Below are positions 36,564 to 49,068 of a stretch of 64,000 nt of DNA, piece after piece. Every line of letters begins with the position of its first letter. Within the stretch, counting starts at the first letter, position 1. The notes under the pieces were generated by a model, which made no database searches, was not told the origin of the DNA, and saw only the letters and a program-made list of their open reading frames with translations. A program made the translations under genes and the position numbers. Source of the DNA: Hydractinia symbiolongicarpus (lineage: Eukaryota; Cnidaria; Hydrozoa; Anthoathecata; Hydractiniidae); the NCBI RefSeq assembly GCF_029227915.1, contig NC_079887.1:8308001-8372000 (forward strand), written 5' to 3'.

Positions 36564-39163
36564 TTTCTTCCGCAATGGAAGATATATTTGTACTCCATCG
36601 CAGAGTTTGATGTTGTTATGAGTTTGGAGGTGGTGGGACATAGCACTCTACTGAGGTTACCTGGTATTGTTTTTTCTTAAAAAAACTCAAATTTTTTATT
36701 TATATCTATATTAGTATAGAAAAAGAAACAAATAGCCCTGGTCAAAGTTGTGCCATCGCCAACAACAATTAAAATAAGTCTTGATGTTGGCTCAAATATG
36801 TCAGAATCTTTAATAAAATTTGGACAAATTTAGTTGTAATTAAGTGTAAAATTATCAATATTTTATTGCAAGCATTACAAACTTAGCATACAAATTTGTT
36901 CGCTCACCAATGAAATTGTAATGCTTCCATCGTGTCCAAATGCTTTTGCTGTTCTCATCGCGCCAATTTTCGCTGAAAGAAATTTCAATTTCGGGAACAA
37001 TTTTGACCAAAATGTCATTATTATAGATTTGCTAAATTGGAAAATTCCATACGATCATGTTTTGGATTTTTGTAACTAATTTTGACCAAGCATGTAGGTA
37101 AACACATACAACCTCGATCCCATGGCTCTTTGTCTCATTTTTTTAAACAGGACAGCGTGACAAAACCAGGATCGAGGTTGAAATACATAAAGTGTGACAA
37201 TCCTGTAGTTTTGTTCACCACCCTCGTCCCCAGGTTTTTTTGTCTTTGTAATGATAGGCAAAACTCGCCTATACAAACGAATGAACTTTTTTGGTTTTTA
37301 ATTTTCATTTTTTTGTTGCCAAATTATCGCCCGATCCCTTTTTTAATGAGCGTCTAATTTACGACATCAAAACAAGGTTACCAATGTTATTCAAAAAGAA
37401 AAAAAAGTCCAGAAAATTTACAGATTTTTCCACAATTACAACTCAAAAACTTAAAATAAAAATTCCACAAGAATATCCAGACAAGCCACGTAATTAAGTT
37501 TTTCAAACATATGTTAGTATTCAGTAGAAACGAAAACACATCAAAAATTAAAGGATGAAACATGCAAATTTTCCCTGATTTTCCATTATCGAATTCATAA
37601 TTGCCTATTCCTCTGACTTGAAGACTAATAAAAATAGCTATGAAAAAACTGACCATGACAATTATTGGGGCGATTGAGACAAAAGAGAACAAGCCAAAAA
37701 TATGTCCCAATAAAGCGCTTCGCTAGTGCCCAGACCTGCTCGGTATGAAAATCCACACTCTGTTTAAAGCGCCTAAAGGTTAATTATTGCATTGCGGTAA
37801 CACATTTTTTAACTTTAGAAATTACTGTCTAAATTTTTTTTTATAAAAAACTTCTTTTTTTGAAGCGGAAAAAAAATTATAACCAGAAGCAAGTTAACTA
37901 AAAATTTCCTCTTCTTAGGGTCATTAAGGTTGACGTCAAAGGAATCCGATTTTCCTACTCGTAACAAATTGTCATGCATCATGATAAGGGAATCCTCAAT
38001 GATATCATGGTATTAAGGGTGCCCCGGGTATTAGCAACTAAAAAAAAGAAACGGTTCATGTGGTCAGTAAATCATGTTCTATAATAAAACTGTGATCACA
38101 ATCCTGTTGGTATAATCTTTTCATAAAAATGACCTGGATAATAAGTTGTAAAAATATTTTACAACATACGAGGGCTGTCCTTAAATAACTATTTGCTTTG
38201 CTGTAACCCAAACCACAAATAAAAATTATGGAACAGGGGTGGGATGGGGGTACTCTACTACAAATATTTCTGTATGAATTGATGTTTTGATTTTGCATTG
38301 AGAATAATTGACATGCGCACTTTTGGATCTTTCGTTCCAAAAAAATATCTACCCATTTTAATAAAAGCCATCTTTTCCCATAAGGTCCTGCTTTTTTGCC
38401 TAAAAGAATGTGCGCGCAAGTACGAAAATCCAACAACATTTGTAAACATTGGCAATTCAACTATTAAGATAAAGGCAAATATGTGTATTCAGTTTTAAAT
38501 TTCTTGCGGTCGCTCGGATTACGGCAAACAAAAAGCTATTTAAGATCGTTCTTGGTTTTAATAAAAAAATAAAGTGCAAGTACAAATTATCTATATACAT
38601 CCAATTCGTTTAACACAACTTCAGTTTAATTGAACTAAAGAACTTTAACGACTAGCTCACAACGCAAGAATATTTCCAGCGTTAAAAGAAAAATCTGGAC
38701 AGCTATGAAAAAATTGAGTTATAGAATTATTTAAATATTTATAACAAGCAAACACAAAATGACTGGCAACTTACTGCAGCACGAAGTGAAAAAAAAAGCA
38801 ATTCGTCACCAGTCTTTTAATAGTAACGCAAACCGTGCGCGCATGGGTTATATTTGAAGCTTTTAATTAGTTTTCATATAGCTTGTCTTTCGAACTCTTT
38901 ATGAATATAAAAATGAGAGGGTGAAATAAAAATTATGTAAAATTTGAAATATAGGTGAAGCGGCGTAGTGTTTATGTAAATAAATAACTAAAAAAATGAG
39001 AAGCAACCTTATTTCCAATAAGTTTATGCACTCTCTTAACAGCTCGAGCAGAGAAATATATATTCTTCTTATAACAGACCTGCGGTCAACGCTTGATATA
39101 TTAACACATATGCATGTACACACAAACAAAAATAAATAAATAAATTATTATTATTATCATTAT
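36564..39163. other. Upstream of P2X: no supported gene
   Basis: The P2X promoter must lie here, but I see no clear TATA box. A foldback of the CAACCTCG family lies at 37109-37180 and a half-copy (ACCCTCGTCCCCAGG) near 37222. TACGAGGGCTGTCC at about 38167 resembles mariner terminal repeats. A hydrophobic minus-strand frame at 37387-37710 has no partner exons. Confidence 0.45.
37109..37180. repeat. Short foldback element, CAACCTCG family
   Basis: CAACCTCGATCCCATGG at the left and CCAGGATCGAGGTTG at the right are inverted repeats around about 40 bp. Confidence 0.75.
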
Positions 39164-40789
39164 CTACACAAAGGCCAAATTTTTCGGGGGAGAATACGGG
39201 GGCGGTGGCTCGAATCTTCTTGTTGTATGCTTGCAACACCCTTCGCCGTCGCAACACACAATCACTTCATGTTGATTTAGTGCGTGTGCTTTAAGTTCGT
39301 TATATGTTTGTGTTCTGGGTGAACGAGGCGAAATTTTTTCGCAAAAACTGTCTTTTTTAAATGAGTCTACCTTGCTCACGCTGGAGCATGATGTTATCGA
39401 ACGAGGTGAAGAAAATGGCGGTGAACATTGTTGTTGTTGTTGTGATGGATGTTGCTCGTGTGTAGGTTTAGGTAGAGAATTTCTTTTCGAAGTCGGATCC
39501 AAGCTTGTTTCTAAATCTAACGAAAAAAATTTATTAAGAACATGCAAAGCAAGGAGAGTTTGAGAGGTAGTAGACTGATTAATTTGCTTAACAAATTAGA
39601 ATTCCAGTAGATTCTTAATAACGTAAAACAGGCGGCATTTTTTTTAAAAAATTTAATCTAATCTGGACTATCTACAATGGCGGAATAAAAATTGTCAAAC
39701 AACTACGGCAGAGAGACAAACAGTTCTCCTTCACAGAGGTAAAATGCTTACCTTCCTGCGTACTACTTGTCGAAGTACACTCGAGACGTTTTCCAAACTT
39801 TTTCTTCCTTCTCATCTTCCTCCACACAACAATAATAGCAACAACGATGAAGAACAACATTAGCGACAACGTGATGACAACAGCCAGTGTTTTCGTGTCG
39901 GATAAACTCTCATCTGCACAGAAAAAAAAACATAACAACGTTATATGGGAAGCAAATACAAAACAAACCTGGTTGCCGGATTGTTATTTATACATACTGA
40001 AATGTACAAGCCTAAACAGAAATCCTTACTCTTAAAGAGAACCAACAAGACGGAAATTAACGCAATTCATTGTGTAAGTATAAATTCTTACTTCTTTTTT
40101 TAAATTTAAATTAAATAGGTGTCTCGCTAACTTATGTTATAAAACCGCCATACGAAGAAGTACCTAGTATCCGTCCACCAAGGGGTGTAACAAGGGTTAA
40201 TAAGGCGCAATAATAACAGGGCGTAATAATAACAGGGCGTAATAATAATAGGGCGTTATAAGATAGTAGTCAAGAAGAAATTTTAGTTTGAGGTAAACCT
40301 GTTTAACGTAAATTTGAGATAAAACAAACACAAAAAAATACGAATCTTTGCCTCGCCCAAGCAATTCTTTACGGGTTTTTTACCAATGGATATGAGCCAT
40401 GTGGTACGAAGTTTTGTTTACATGGAATAAGTCGAAAACAAAGCTCACCGTTAGGACAAGTATAATCACAACATTTGCCAGGTACTTGCTTAAAGTTCTT
40501 GCAGCTTGGCTTTTGACATTCTATAGCAATACAACTCACTTTAGCGCCATTATTACAGCGACACTGCATACATACGGAGGAGGGTGGGGTGAAATATACA
40601 CCATGTGCTTGCGTGTTTCCCAATATGTCGACGCATGGTTTAAGCCCTGAAATTAAGATGAGAACATACAAAAATGATGTGATAAAAAAATAGAAAAGAA
40701 GGAACAGCATAGTCAAAACTCGCTACAACGTGAAAAAAAGAAATGTCCGAAGACTTACCAAATAGTTTTCCCTTCCCTGCGGATGCCAT
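39164..40789 (-). CDS. Single-pass VWC-domain membrane protein with PPPPY tail
   Basis: Four exons: 40759-40789, 40449-40646, 39752-39913 and 39164-39516. They total 744 nt, 247 residues and a stop, with consistent phases and GT-AG borders. Residues 12-76 are a von Willebrand C module with about ten cysteines (CMQCRCNNG, CCDYTCPNG). Residues 85-107 are one membrane span (LAVVITLSLMLFFIVVAIIV) with a strongly basic stop-transfer (RKMRRKKKFGKR). The cytoplasmic tail has a Gln/Ser-rich stretch, a CCDGEGCC cluster and a WW-domain ligand PPPPY at 234-238. VWC modules commonly bind BMP-family ligands, and PPxY motifs recruit Nedd4-type ligases; both roles are inference here. The first exon encodes MASAGKGKLF, so there is no obvious signal peptide, and insertion may rely on the single span, or another 5' exon exists. 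DGCR2/IDD has a similar VWC-TM layout, but orthology is unproven. Confidence 0.82.
40205..40252. repeat. 16-bp tandem repeat in VWC-gene intron
   Basis: Three copies of GCGTAATAATAACAGG lie head to tail in the intron between exons 2 and 3. Confidence 0.85.
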
Positions 40790-43477
40790 TGCGTTGAAAG
40801 CTTTTTTTATATTTTATACATTAAGTTTCTAAAAAAAAATATAGATGTGAATCTGAACAAATTCTTATAAAAATTACCACCACAAAATATAAAGGTAAAC
40901 TAAAATTAATAAATAGCAAATAAATAAATAAACAAATAAATAAATAACTAAATAAATAAGATACAACTGTATAAAAAAATATAATAAAATTTATCGTCGA
41001 AGCATTATTACGTCTTAAATCAAAACACATCATGATCAAACAAACACAAATTGAAAATGGTAGCAATAAAATGTTTCGTTCTTAAACAAATTAAGGAAGT
41101 TGGTATGGCTAAACTTAATTACGTTACTTCCTCTTATCTGCTTATTAACTGAGGTAATAACATCTCGTTTTGTCACAGGGGAATCGCATTTCAGAGTTAT
41201 TAAAAAAACAAAGATAGCATATATTCATACGGATTTCCTTTCCATTGTAACAGCGACCTTTTAAAACAACTTGAAACCCGTTGATGTATTTTTGTCAACA
41301 CGCAGGGGAAACACTGTTAACATACACTAGAGGAAATCAAGTTTAAAAGCTATTGACCGAAACAATTTTGATATATGTACACCTATTGATAATAATGTTA
41401 TGCAAAACATCCTGAATATAACAACTATATTATTTTATGAATAAAAGAAGTAAAAATAGGATAAGGGAGAAAACACGAAATGACGCCATGGATACCACCA
41501 GCATAAAACTAACAACACAAAAACCAACAGACTCCTAATGAAAATATAACACAATGGCAAGGAAAACCGTAGGAAAAATTATTTTTGTATAGCACTTTGA
41601 ATTGACTGTGTAGACAGGTAGACGACCTAGACAATATGCTCATACTTTGTCCTTCCTGTCAGATGTAAACTAAGAGTGCAATAAAACGAATTGTTATCAC
41701 AGGGCGCCTATTTACAAGACATTTCTTAAGTTAATTCTAAATTTTCTAAACATTTGGAAATTGTAAACTTTCTTCTTGATATTCTACAATGAGTTAGCGA
41801 AATTCAATATTCCTTACGACGAATTATGTGAATCATAAAATTAAAATAGCTGTTTTTAGCTTGACAATTTTTCACCAATTTTCAATGCAACAACCTCATC
41901 CACAAAAACAATAACAAAAACAAAAACAACAACAGCAAACTATACAAAACAAAGCAGACAACAACGGCAGTGTTAAAGTAAAAAAAAAAATGGACAGTAA
42001 TCATCATAGAAGAAAAAAAAAGCTAACCGATGGCGTTTCATAGATTTTTACATCATAGGTCTGTATAATCATAAGGTCCAGCGAATTAGTAGAAATTAAC
42101 CAGCTTGTTAAGACATGCATTAAAAGTAGATCAGGACTTGTTCTTTCATCATCAATAACTTTTAATGCTTTAAGACCTGATCAAAAAAACAAGATAAGTT
42201 TCAAAGATGAAAAACATTCTGAAGCCACGTGTTAAAAAAACTGCTGTCACAAACAAACTGAAGTTGCATGCATTAAAAAATAACACAAAAATGATGTATT
42301 CTCATATCTCACTTAATTGTGAAAGCAATAAGCAAATGACAGACCTGCAACTGAAGGAGCAGAAGGGTAAAATTGGCCTTGCCACCACTCCCCTGATTTT
42401 GATCTCTACTAGCAAAAATAAGCTGAAATACGGACAACAGACATACACACAAACAAAACAACTAACTCTTCCAACTTTGTAATTAAAAAATTATGTCAAT
42501 CACACCTGTATTATATAGTTCTGCATTTTAATATATTAATGTTTAGTATGTAATAAATCAAAACAATGACTTTTTTTCATATAAAACCTTGCAAAAAATT
42601 TCTTCTTCACCTAAAATTTTCATTCCTAAAGTTTCTGAACAGGTTTATTGAATTGTGTTAAATTACGTTATTTACTATTTTAAAATTAATATTTTACATA
42701 AAAATAAGGAATTGACAGTCACTTCTTTATTAATACAATAATAACTGATTACCCAGGACTGTACTGCAAATATCACCAGGTCTAAAAGGGTGACCACTAA
42801 TAAAATGAGAACAAAAGTAGGGATATTAAAAAGAATTAAGTAGACAAATTGACATTTTTTATGGATATCTTTCTGTAAACGAGAATAAAAAAATAAAATA
42901 AAGATAACTAAGAAGAAAACCAATTTTAGTTCTTCATCTTTAATGTTACATACTATGTTCTATGATAAGAAAATTATACATATTATACAAATATACATAT
43001 AAATTATGCCCTGAAAGGGAGAAAATATAAGATTTCAGGTAACAGAGTAATGTCTATTTTACTGGTGATGAACAATCCATGAACACATTTCCAATAAAGT
43101 TACGATCAGAAAAATTAAGGAGAAAAGCTAAAATTTCAATTTTAAAGTATATTTAAGTACTTTTAGTGAGATTTTTTTTCTAAGGTTATTTAAGGAATTT
43201 AAGGTGGAGTGAGGGTGAGCTTGTGAGGGTGATAATTTCGGTACAGCATGGGGTAACCTGTTATTATTGCATTTGTTAATTTTCCAGTTATAAATAAAAA
43301 TAAAAAATAAGAAGTTAGGTTTAGTGTTCTTATAATAATAAATTCACTACCTTTGCTTGCATTTAAGGTAAAAATTCAAAACAGTCCTGTCTAAAAACAG
43401 GAACATTCCTTGCAGAATTTGAAAAAATCCTTGTAAAGAAAACATTAAGATGTTCAACAAATTTTTTTTATGTTAAG
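40790..43477. other. No supported gene; AAAT-rich microsatellite
   Basis: A degenerate (AAAT)n tract lies at about 40915-40965. The 91-codon + strand frame at 42207-42482 is low complexity (Lys/Thr/Asn) and unsupported. I see nothing else. Confidence 0.45.
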
Positions 43478-43693
43478 TCATTCAACAGTAAAACTAGAGA
43501 TTGTTGTTGTCGTCAAGAGCGCTAAGGCCATCAGAATGCCTGATAAACCTGTATTACTTGCAAAATACAAGGGGTAATAAGCATCAGTACAGTTTTTCAT
43601 ACGTATTATTTCTGGCTCAAGAAGTTCTGAAATTTCTGGCACTAAGTAGATTATAAACATTTTTCCAAGTGATAAAAAGTTTTTATCTTTCAT
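43478..43693 (-). CDS. Possible last exon: hydrophobic C-terminus, GPI-signal or TM like
   Basis: The frame ends in a stop at 43478-43480. Before it lies a Cys (RMKNCTDAYYPLYF), a small-residue spacer (ASNTGLSG) and a hydrophobic stretch (ILMALALL) with a short polar end. That layout fits a GPI-anchor signal or a terminal membrane span. Acceptors are available inside the frame (ATAATCTACTTAG). It could be the 3' end of the gene that starts at 51729, but no connecting exons were identified. Chance is possible. Confidence 0.3.
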   Translation of the reverse strand: MKDKNFLSLGKMFIIYLVPEISELLEPEIIRMKNCTDAYYPLYFASNTGLSGILMALALLTTTTISSFTVE

Positions 43694-46659
43694 TATAGCA
43701 AAAATTAATATACAAAAAAATTACTTCAGCCAGTCTAAAAACAACCAGTCATTGTAACAAACTCATGTCAAGAAGATGACACACATTAAAATCTTATCGG
43801 AAAAATGTGAGAATCTGTTATGTATTTTTATGTTTGCAGAAATAATTAACACTAATAAAGTATATCCCATCAAACTGTATAACACAGCTTCTTTTAGTTC
43901 AATGACCAAGCAAAAACCAAAACCGAATTAAATTGACCTAACAACATTAAAAAAACACATCAGAAGGTTCCCTTATAAACAGAAAATAATCACCAACAGT
44001 ATTTCAAATACACAACCAACAGAACAAGAGAAAATATAAAACATTTTACAAGTGTTGTTAGTCACAAGATCTCTTTAAATCGTGTTTTCATCAATCAAGT
44101 TCATGCTTAGTGCTGTTCCTTTCAAAAGTGAAACAAACCCCCTGGTAAAACCAAAAGTCTGTTTTCAAATAATAAGGAATATGTCACTTAAATAGGGTAA
44201 AATCAGGAGGTCCAATGTTCAAAAAATAATTACAAAGTATGTAACATATGAACCTCCCAAATAAATATACTTTACACTGCTACTTCACTTATAAAGAAAT
44301 CATTTTTCAGGAGGTTTGCTACTAAGGTGTTTTAAATTATTCATTCATATTCATGCTCTGTGAATATGACTTGATCATTATAATGGTTATATTTATAGAA
44401 AGAAATAACTATGACGTATTCATAGAGAATTTTAAAGTAAAAAATTCATGCTTTTCAAAATGCACATTCAAGTCGAAAAACACAAAAAAACTTTACTCAA
44501 TGCTATACTGTAGTTTGTTTGATGCTGAACATTATTATTCATGTTAAAAATGAGTCAAAATAATACTCTTGAAACTTCACTGCACATGTCAAACATCCTC
44601 TTCAAAAATGACACATTATAACATACAGCTGGGAATACATTAAGTTGTTTTGTTAATGTCTTTGACACTGATGTTATATAATGACAATTCCTAACTTAAT
44701 TAAGTAGAGAATTATGTGTAATATTATCATACAGGACTTATATAAGATAGAGGTTTGCATATGTATATATATAAAATAAAATATAACATACATAAAGCAC
44801 ACTCAATCAAAAGTCTGAATAACACATTACACCTTCTTAGAAAACGTATTCCTATATTGTACTTAATTATGGAAAATACTACAAAATATGGTATATATAT
44901 GTTAACCACAAAAACTATAACAAACCGTTATCCATACAACAGAGCAAACTTTAGCGGTGAAAAGATAAAGTTGGCAATTACACAGTAGTTAAATTAGTTA
45001 TCACCACTTGCAGAAGCATATGTCAAGTATCAGATGAACAATAATAATTGCTATCATTAACATTTTAAGACAGTTACCATTGACATTATTTGTACACGAT
45101 TTAACTTAATGAAACAGGAATGTTTTTAAACCAAAAAAGGAGAAGATAATCTAAAAAAAAGTTTAATCAGTTGGAGCAGTGTCACTAACGATTTGCATAC
45201 ATGATTTAACCCCTGTGTGTTTACAACGTGAATATATACATTGTGTATTTACTTGGTTTCTTGTTAAATTCTTTTCACAAAACACACACATAAATAAACA
45301 AGAAACAGGTAGTAGCAAAGGATGTCTCAGAGGATGTTATACATGGTGAATAAATAACAAAAAAACAAAAGATATTTTTAAAAACAAAAATTTATCAATT
45401 ATCATGGGTATATTATGCACTTCATTTTATTCAAATGAAATGCCAAAAATCAATCAAAAGATGATTCATAGGAAACTCATTGGAAACAAGGGTCACTGAC
45501 TACTATACATCCCATGAGGAAAAAAATTTAATAAGAAAAAAACCTTTAAAAACAAAAGAATAATTAGATATCTTTATCAGGTTATATTAACATGGTATTA
45601 TACACAATTGATAATAAAAGAACTTACCTTAATCATTATACTCCCAGGAGGAGAGACCCATTACTCTCATTACAAACACCTGCTTTGAGAAGGATGTTTT
45701 TGTGTTGGTTACTGTAGTTTAAACAAAGGTTTCTGAAATATTATAAACTGAAAAAAATCTTGCGATTTGTGCCAATATTAAATAAACAAACTTCCCTGAC
45801 AAAACAAAGAAAAAATAATATTAAAAAATATTTAAAGATAGGATTGTTATCAGCAATCAGGTGCAGAGCCAATGTTATATACTTTTCTTTCCTTGTCAAG
45901 GTCTATTACACATCTTTAAAAGCTTTTACCCTATACAATTTCTTCATTCTAAGAAGATAAACAATGTAATCAAAACCTTCAGCCAAATTGGTAATTTGTG
46001 CTTTAGAACAGTAGATTGACGTCAACAACTTTTTAATTTGGTGAACCATTGTATTGCACTGGCAAGTTTTGAGGCTTAACTGGGAAATAGGTAATGATGT
46101 CAGCCAATTTATCCCTGCATAGTTACTAGGGATCATATAAGACCAAAGTGAGACCAGTCCCCCTAATAAGCTGGCTCAAGTAAGTTTTGATAACAATTCA
46201 ACAAGTCAACATCATTAAAAAGCCTTTAAAACTTACCTTCAGTGAAAAAAAATAATTTGATTTATACAAAATAACTTATAAGAAATAGTCAATGAATTTA
46301 AAAATTACCTGAATTATAAATATTACCTGCATAATCAAGTGGATTTTTTATAGGACATAAACACAGCTATTCTCCATAATAGTTGTTAGATGTTTTTCTC
46401 AGACAAAAAAAGTGGCATATAAAAAATATGCGAACTTTTGGATTTATCCCCAGGTCATCAACTAGTTTACTATAGATTACTATTTAAGCGAATGCGTAAA
46501 AGAAATAAAAGAACGATTAGCTAAAGAAAATGGCTAACCTCTTGCAACAACAGTGCACAACTGTATTCAGTAAGCAACATCATAATTTTTAACAGCTAAT
46601 GCTAATGACTGAACTTGTGCCGTTCTTGTGATGGAACATATTGCACTTACCACTGATGA
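43694..46659. other. No supported gene
   Basis: An exon-like minus-strand interval at 45628-45711, bounded by CTACAG and GTAAGT, has stops in all frames and may be untranslated. The remainder is AT-rich with no recognisable coding. Confidence 0.4.
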
Positions 46660-46990
46660 TATAATTTAATCAAAAAACACACTCTATTTGCGAAATCAGC
46701 TTCCAGCCCAGAAGATGCCCCTGCTATATTTCTTAAAAATTGTATTAATGCTGTCGCAACTTCACTCCACTCGTTGTGCAAGCTTGGCTGTTCAAGGAAT
46801 AAGCTAATGGTCTACCGAAGGTAATATGCTGCCTGTCTAATTGCAGCATGGTCTGTCTCAAATCATAGTTAGATGGCTTTTTTCCATCATTTCTAAAGAG
46901 CCACTGTATTATAATCAGTTTCGACAGGCAGACACAAACAGCATCATGATGAGCACTGGACTCACCGAGTTGGATGCCTGAAGATGTCAC
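46660..46990 (-). pseudogene. Coding-like fragment of unknown family with a frameshift
   Basis: One frame reads through IQLGESSAHHDAVCVCLSKL and FRNDGKKPSNYDLRQTML to FGRPLAYSL. A second frame then continues as EQPSLHNEWSEVATALIQF and IAGASSGLEADFANRV. Both are far less AT-biased than the surroundings and look like real protein sequence broken by a single-base shift near 46790-46800. I do not recognise the family. It may be a relic of a transposon-encoded gene or of a host gene. Confidence 0.4.
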
Positions 46991-47129
46991 AAAATCTACT
47001 CAAAGTATTTAAAGTATAAATAAGCATGCTAAAAATCACACACCAGTAGTTTATTGTCACGTTATCCTACTTTTGGAAACATCAGCTTTCAGGAGACAAT
47101 TACACTACATAACATTATTACTCTTATAT

Positions 47130-47260
47130 AATAATACGAAGTGTCTGTGACAGGCATAGTGGATGAATTCATTTTTCTTTGAGGTCACCAAAAAATGCAT
47201 GTCCCAAATGTTAATTGAAAAATTAAACGTCACAATGTCAAATAGCACTTATAACTTTAA
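47130..47260. repeat. Diverged dispersed repeat, copy 1
   Basis: AGTGTCTGTGACAGGCATAGTGGATG is followed about 40 bp later by AAAAATGCATGTCCCAAATG. The same order of motifs recurs at 47697-47790. TGACGTCAT motifs sit next to both. Confidence 0.6.
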
Positions 47261-47696
47261 ATCAAATAACTTGGTAATGGGTGAAAATAACTGACGTCAT
47301 CTCTCGCGTGGGTAACTCAGGACCACCTGAGAACAAAATTAGGATGGATCAACCCAGCCATTTTGGAAAACAACGAGTTGATGACATCATCCAAAAAATA
47401 TTAAACTGTAATATCTATGTAACTGTTTGTCAGAAGTACATGATCCTGTACATTTTCTTGATCAGCATTTCAAGCTCTATATTCACAATAGATAAAATGA
47501 TTAAAAAAAAAATTTGTACATTAATGGAACTTTGCACACATCAGCAAAACTTTTAATCTCTTATATCTTCTAACCACTAATCAAAACCATGTGATCCTAT
47601 ATTGTTTTGAATAGCATTTTAAGCTCTACATGATACAGGTCAGGATTGACTGATTGATTGATTGCCTTATCACCTAGTTTTAATATAATAATGCAC

Positions 47697-47800
47697 TGCA
47701 TCTGTGAAAGGCATAGTGAATGTTTTTATTATTTTTTAGAAGCATTGAAAAATGCATGTTTCGAATGCAAATCGACAAATTAAAGTCATGACGTCAATAA
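47697..47800. repeat. Diverged dispersed repeat, copy 2
   Basis: CATCTGTGAAAGGCATAGTGAATG, then AAAAATGCATGTTTCGAATG, then GACGTCAAT match copy 1 at 47130. Confidence 0.6.
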
Positions 47801-48870
47801 GAAGAGGCAGCATTGATGATATTTTAGTATTTATATATCTTAGAATGTAATTCTTTATCTGGGTCGGAGTCGGTGGATATAGCTGGATGCATAGGTTGGC
47901 TTTGAATAGGCTTTTGTTGGTTACTTTCTTTACAATGGAACAAAAATGATTATTATTCCTGGAGTTTGTGATTATTACTTTTCTTAGGAAAGTATAATTG
48001 CGTGAATTTGACAGTAAAGATCTTACAATTATTAGTTTTATAAACATCTTTTAAAGCACTGGCATGAATATTATTAGGAGAAAAATAAAACATGACGTAT
48101 ATATAACATACGTAAGTTCGTAAAACAACACTCTAAATGAATTTTGCTTTACTGTAATAGCATAACATTCTTAAAAACCTATTTATTTTTGTGACAAGAA
48201 TATGGAAAAATTATTAAAACCATTCCTGACTGACTGTCAGGCTATATACAAACAAATTTTTTTAAAAAAAACAGTGCATATTCATTTACCAAAAAACACA
48301 ACAAAGCAGGTCACACAAAACTTATGTGCACAACCAGCATCAGGAACTAATTGTGCGCATGTGCAAAATACTTTTATGTGGAGGACAAATTAATCAAAAA
48401 TGTTTGCTCCACACATACAAATATGGTTAATATGTTTAATATGATTCGGTCTACATTTTTGTGTCGTCATGTGACATATATCATGAGAGATTATTTAGGG
48501 GCAAAGATAGTAAGTCACTTTAGTATCTTTACCAATATTAGCCCTGTGAGCTAGTAATAAGTAACAGATTAAAAAAATTTTGAAAATAATAGAATATTAT
48601 TTTACGTGATGATTTTCATGATCTATATATTGTTAGCGTTGTCATATTAGCCACTGTTCACCTTTCCATAATTTAATTTACATAATATATATTTGCAAAC
48701 AAAATTATTGAAACTTAGGCGGTGAGATTTATCACACAGGATCTTTTTTCTTTTTGATAGATTACATATATCTTAAATTATATATATGTATATTATATTA
48801 AACCAAAAATGAGCCTATACAAAGAAAAGAAGAAAATCAGTCTAACATAAAGTTGCGTTGATTGTTCTAA

Positions 48871-48958
<88 letters not shown>
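48871..48958. repeat. (ATT)n microsatellite, about 29 units
   Basis: A pure trinucleotide array of 88 bp lies in the region downstream of the signal-peptide exon at 49069-49147. Its length is likely to vary between individuals. Confidence 0.95.
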
Positions 48959-48959
<1 letters not shown>

Positions 48960-49068
48960 GAATATCTATACAGGATATAGCCACTCCAGTGTTTTGAAAC
49001 ACTGTTATTAATGTGGATCCTGTGTTCGGAATATATACATTAAGTATATATACACTGGCATTACCTAC

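Noticed and set aside
37387-37710. Hydrophobic minus-strand frame suggesting a membrane protein
   Set aside because: Composition is typical of AT-rich non-coding DNA (Phe/Ile/Leu), with no acceptor or donor giving a continued gene.
38056-38460. 134-codon minus-strand frame near a mariner-like TACGAGGGCTGTCC motif
   Set aside because: No transposase motif is recognisable and only one possible terminal repeat was found.
42207-42482. 91-codon + strand frame
   Set aside because: Low-complexity Lys/Thr/Asn/Leu composition expected of AT-rich DNA, with no splice or domain support.
45628-45711. Exon-like interval bounded by CTACAG and GTAAGT
   Set aside because: Stops occur in all three frames; at most it is an untranslated exon.
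48793-49068. Continuation of the signal-peptide frame into a long Asn run
   Set aside because: The Asn run is the antisense reading of the (ATT)n microsatellite. A GTAGGT donor at 49068 ends the exon before it.
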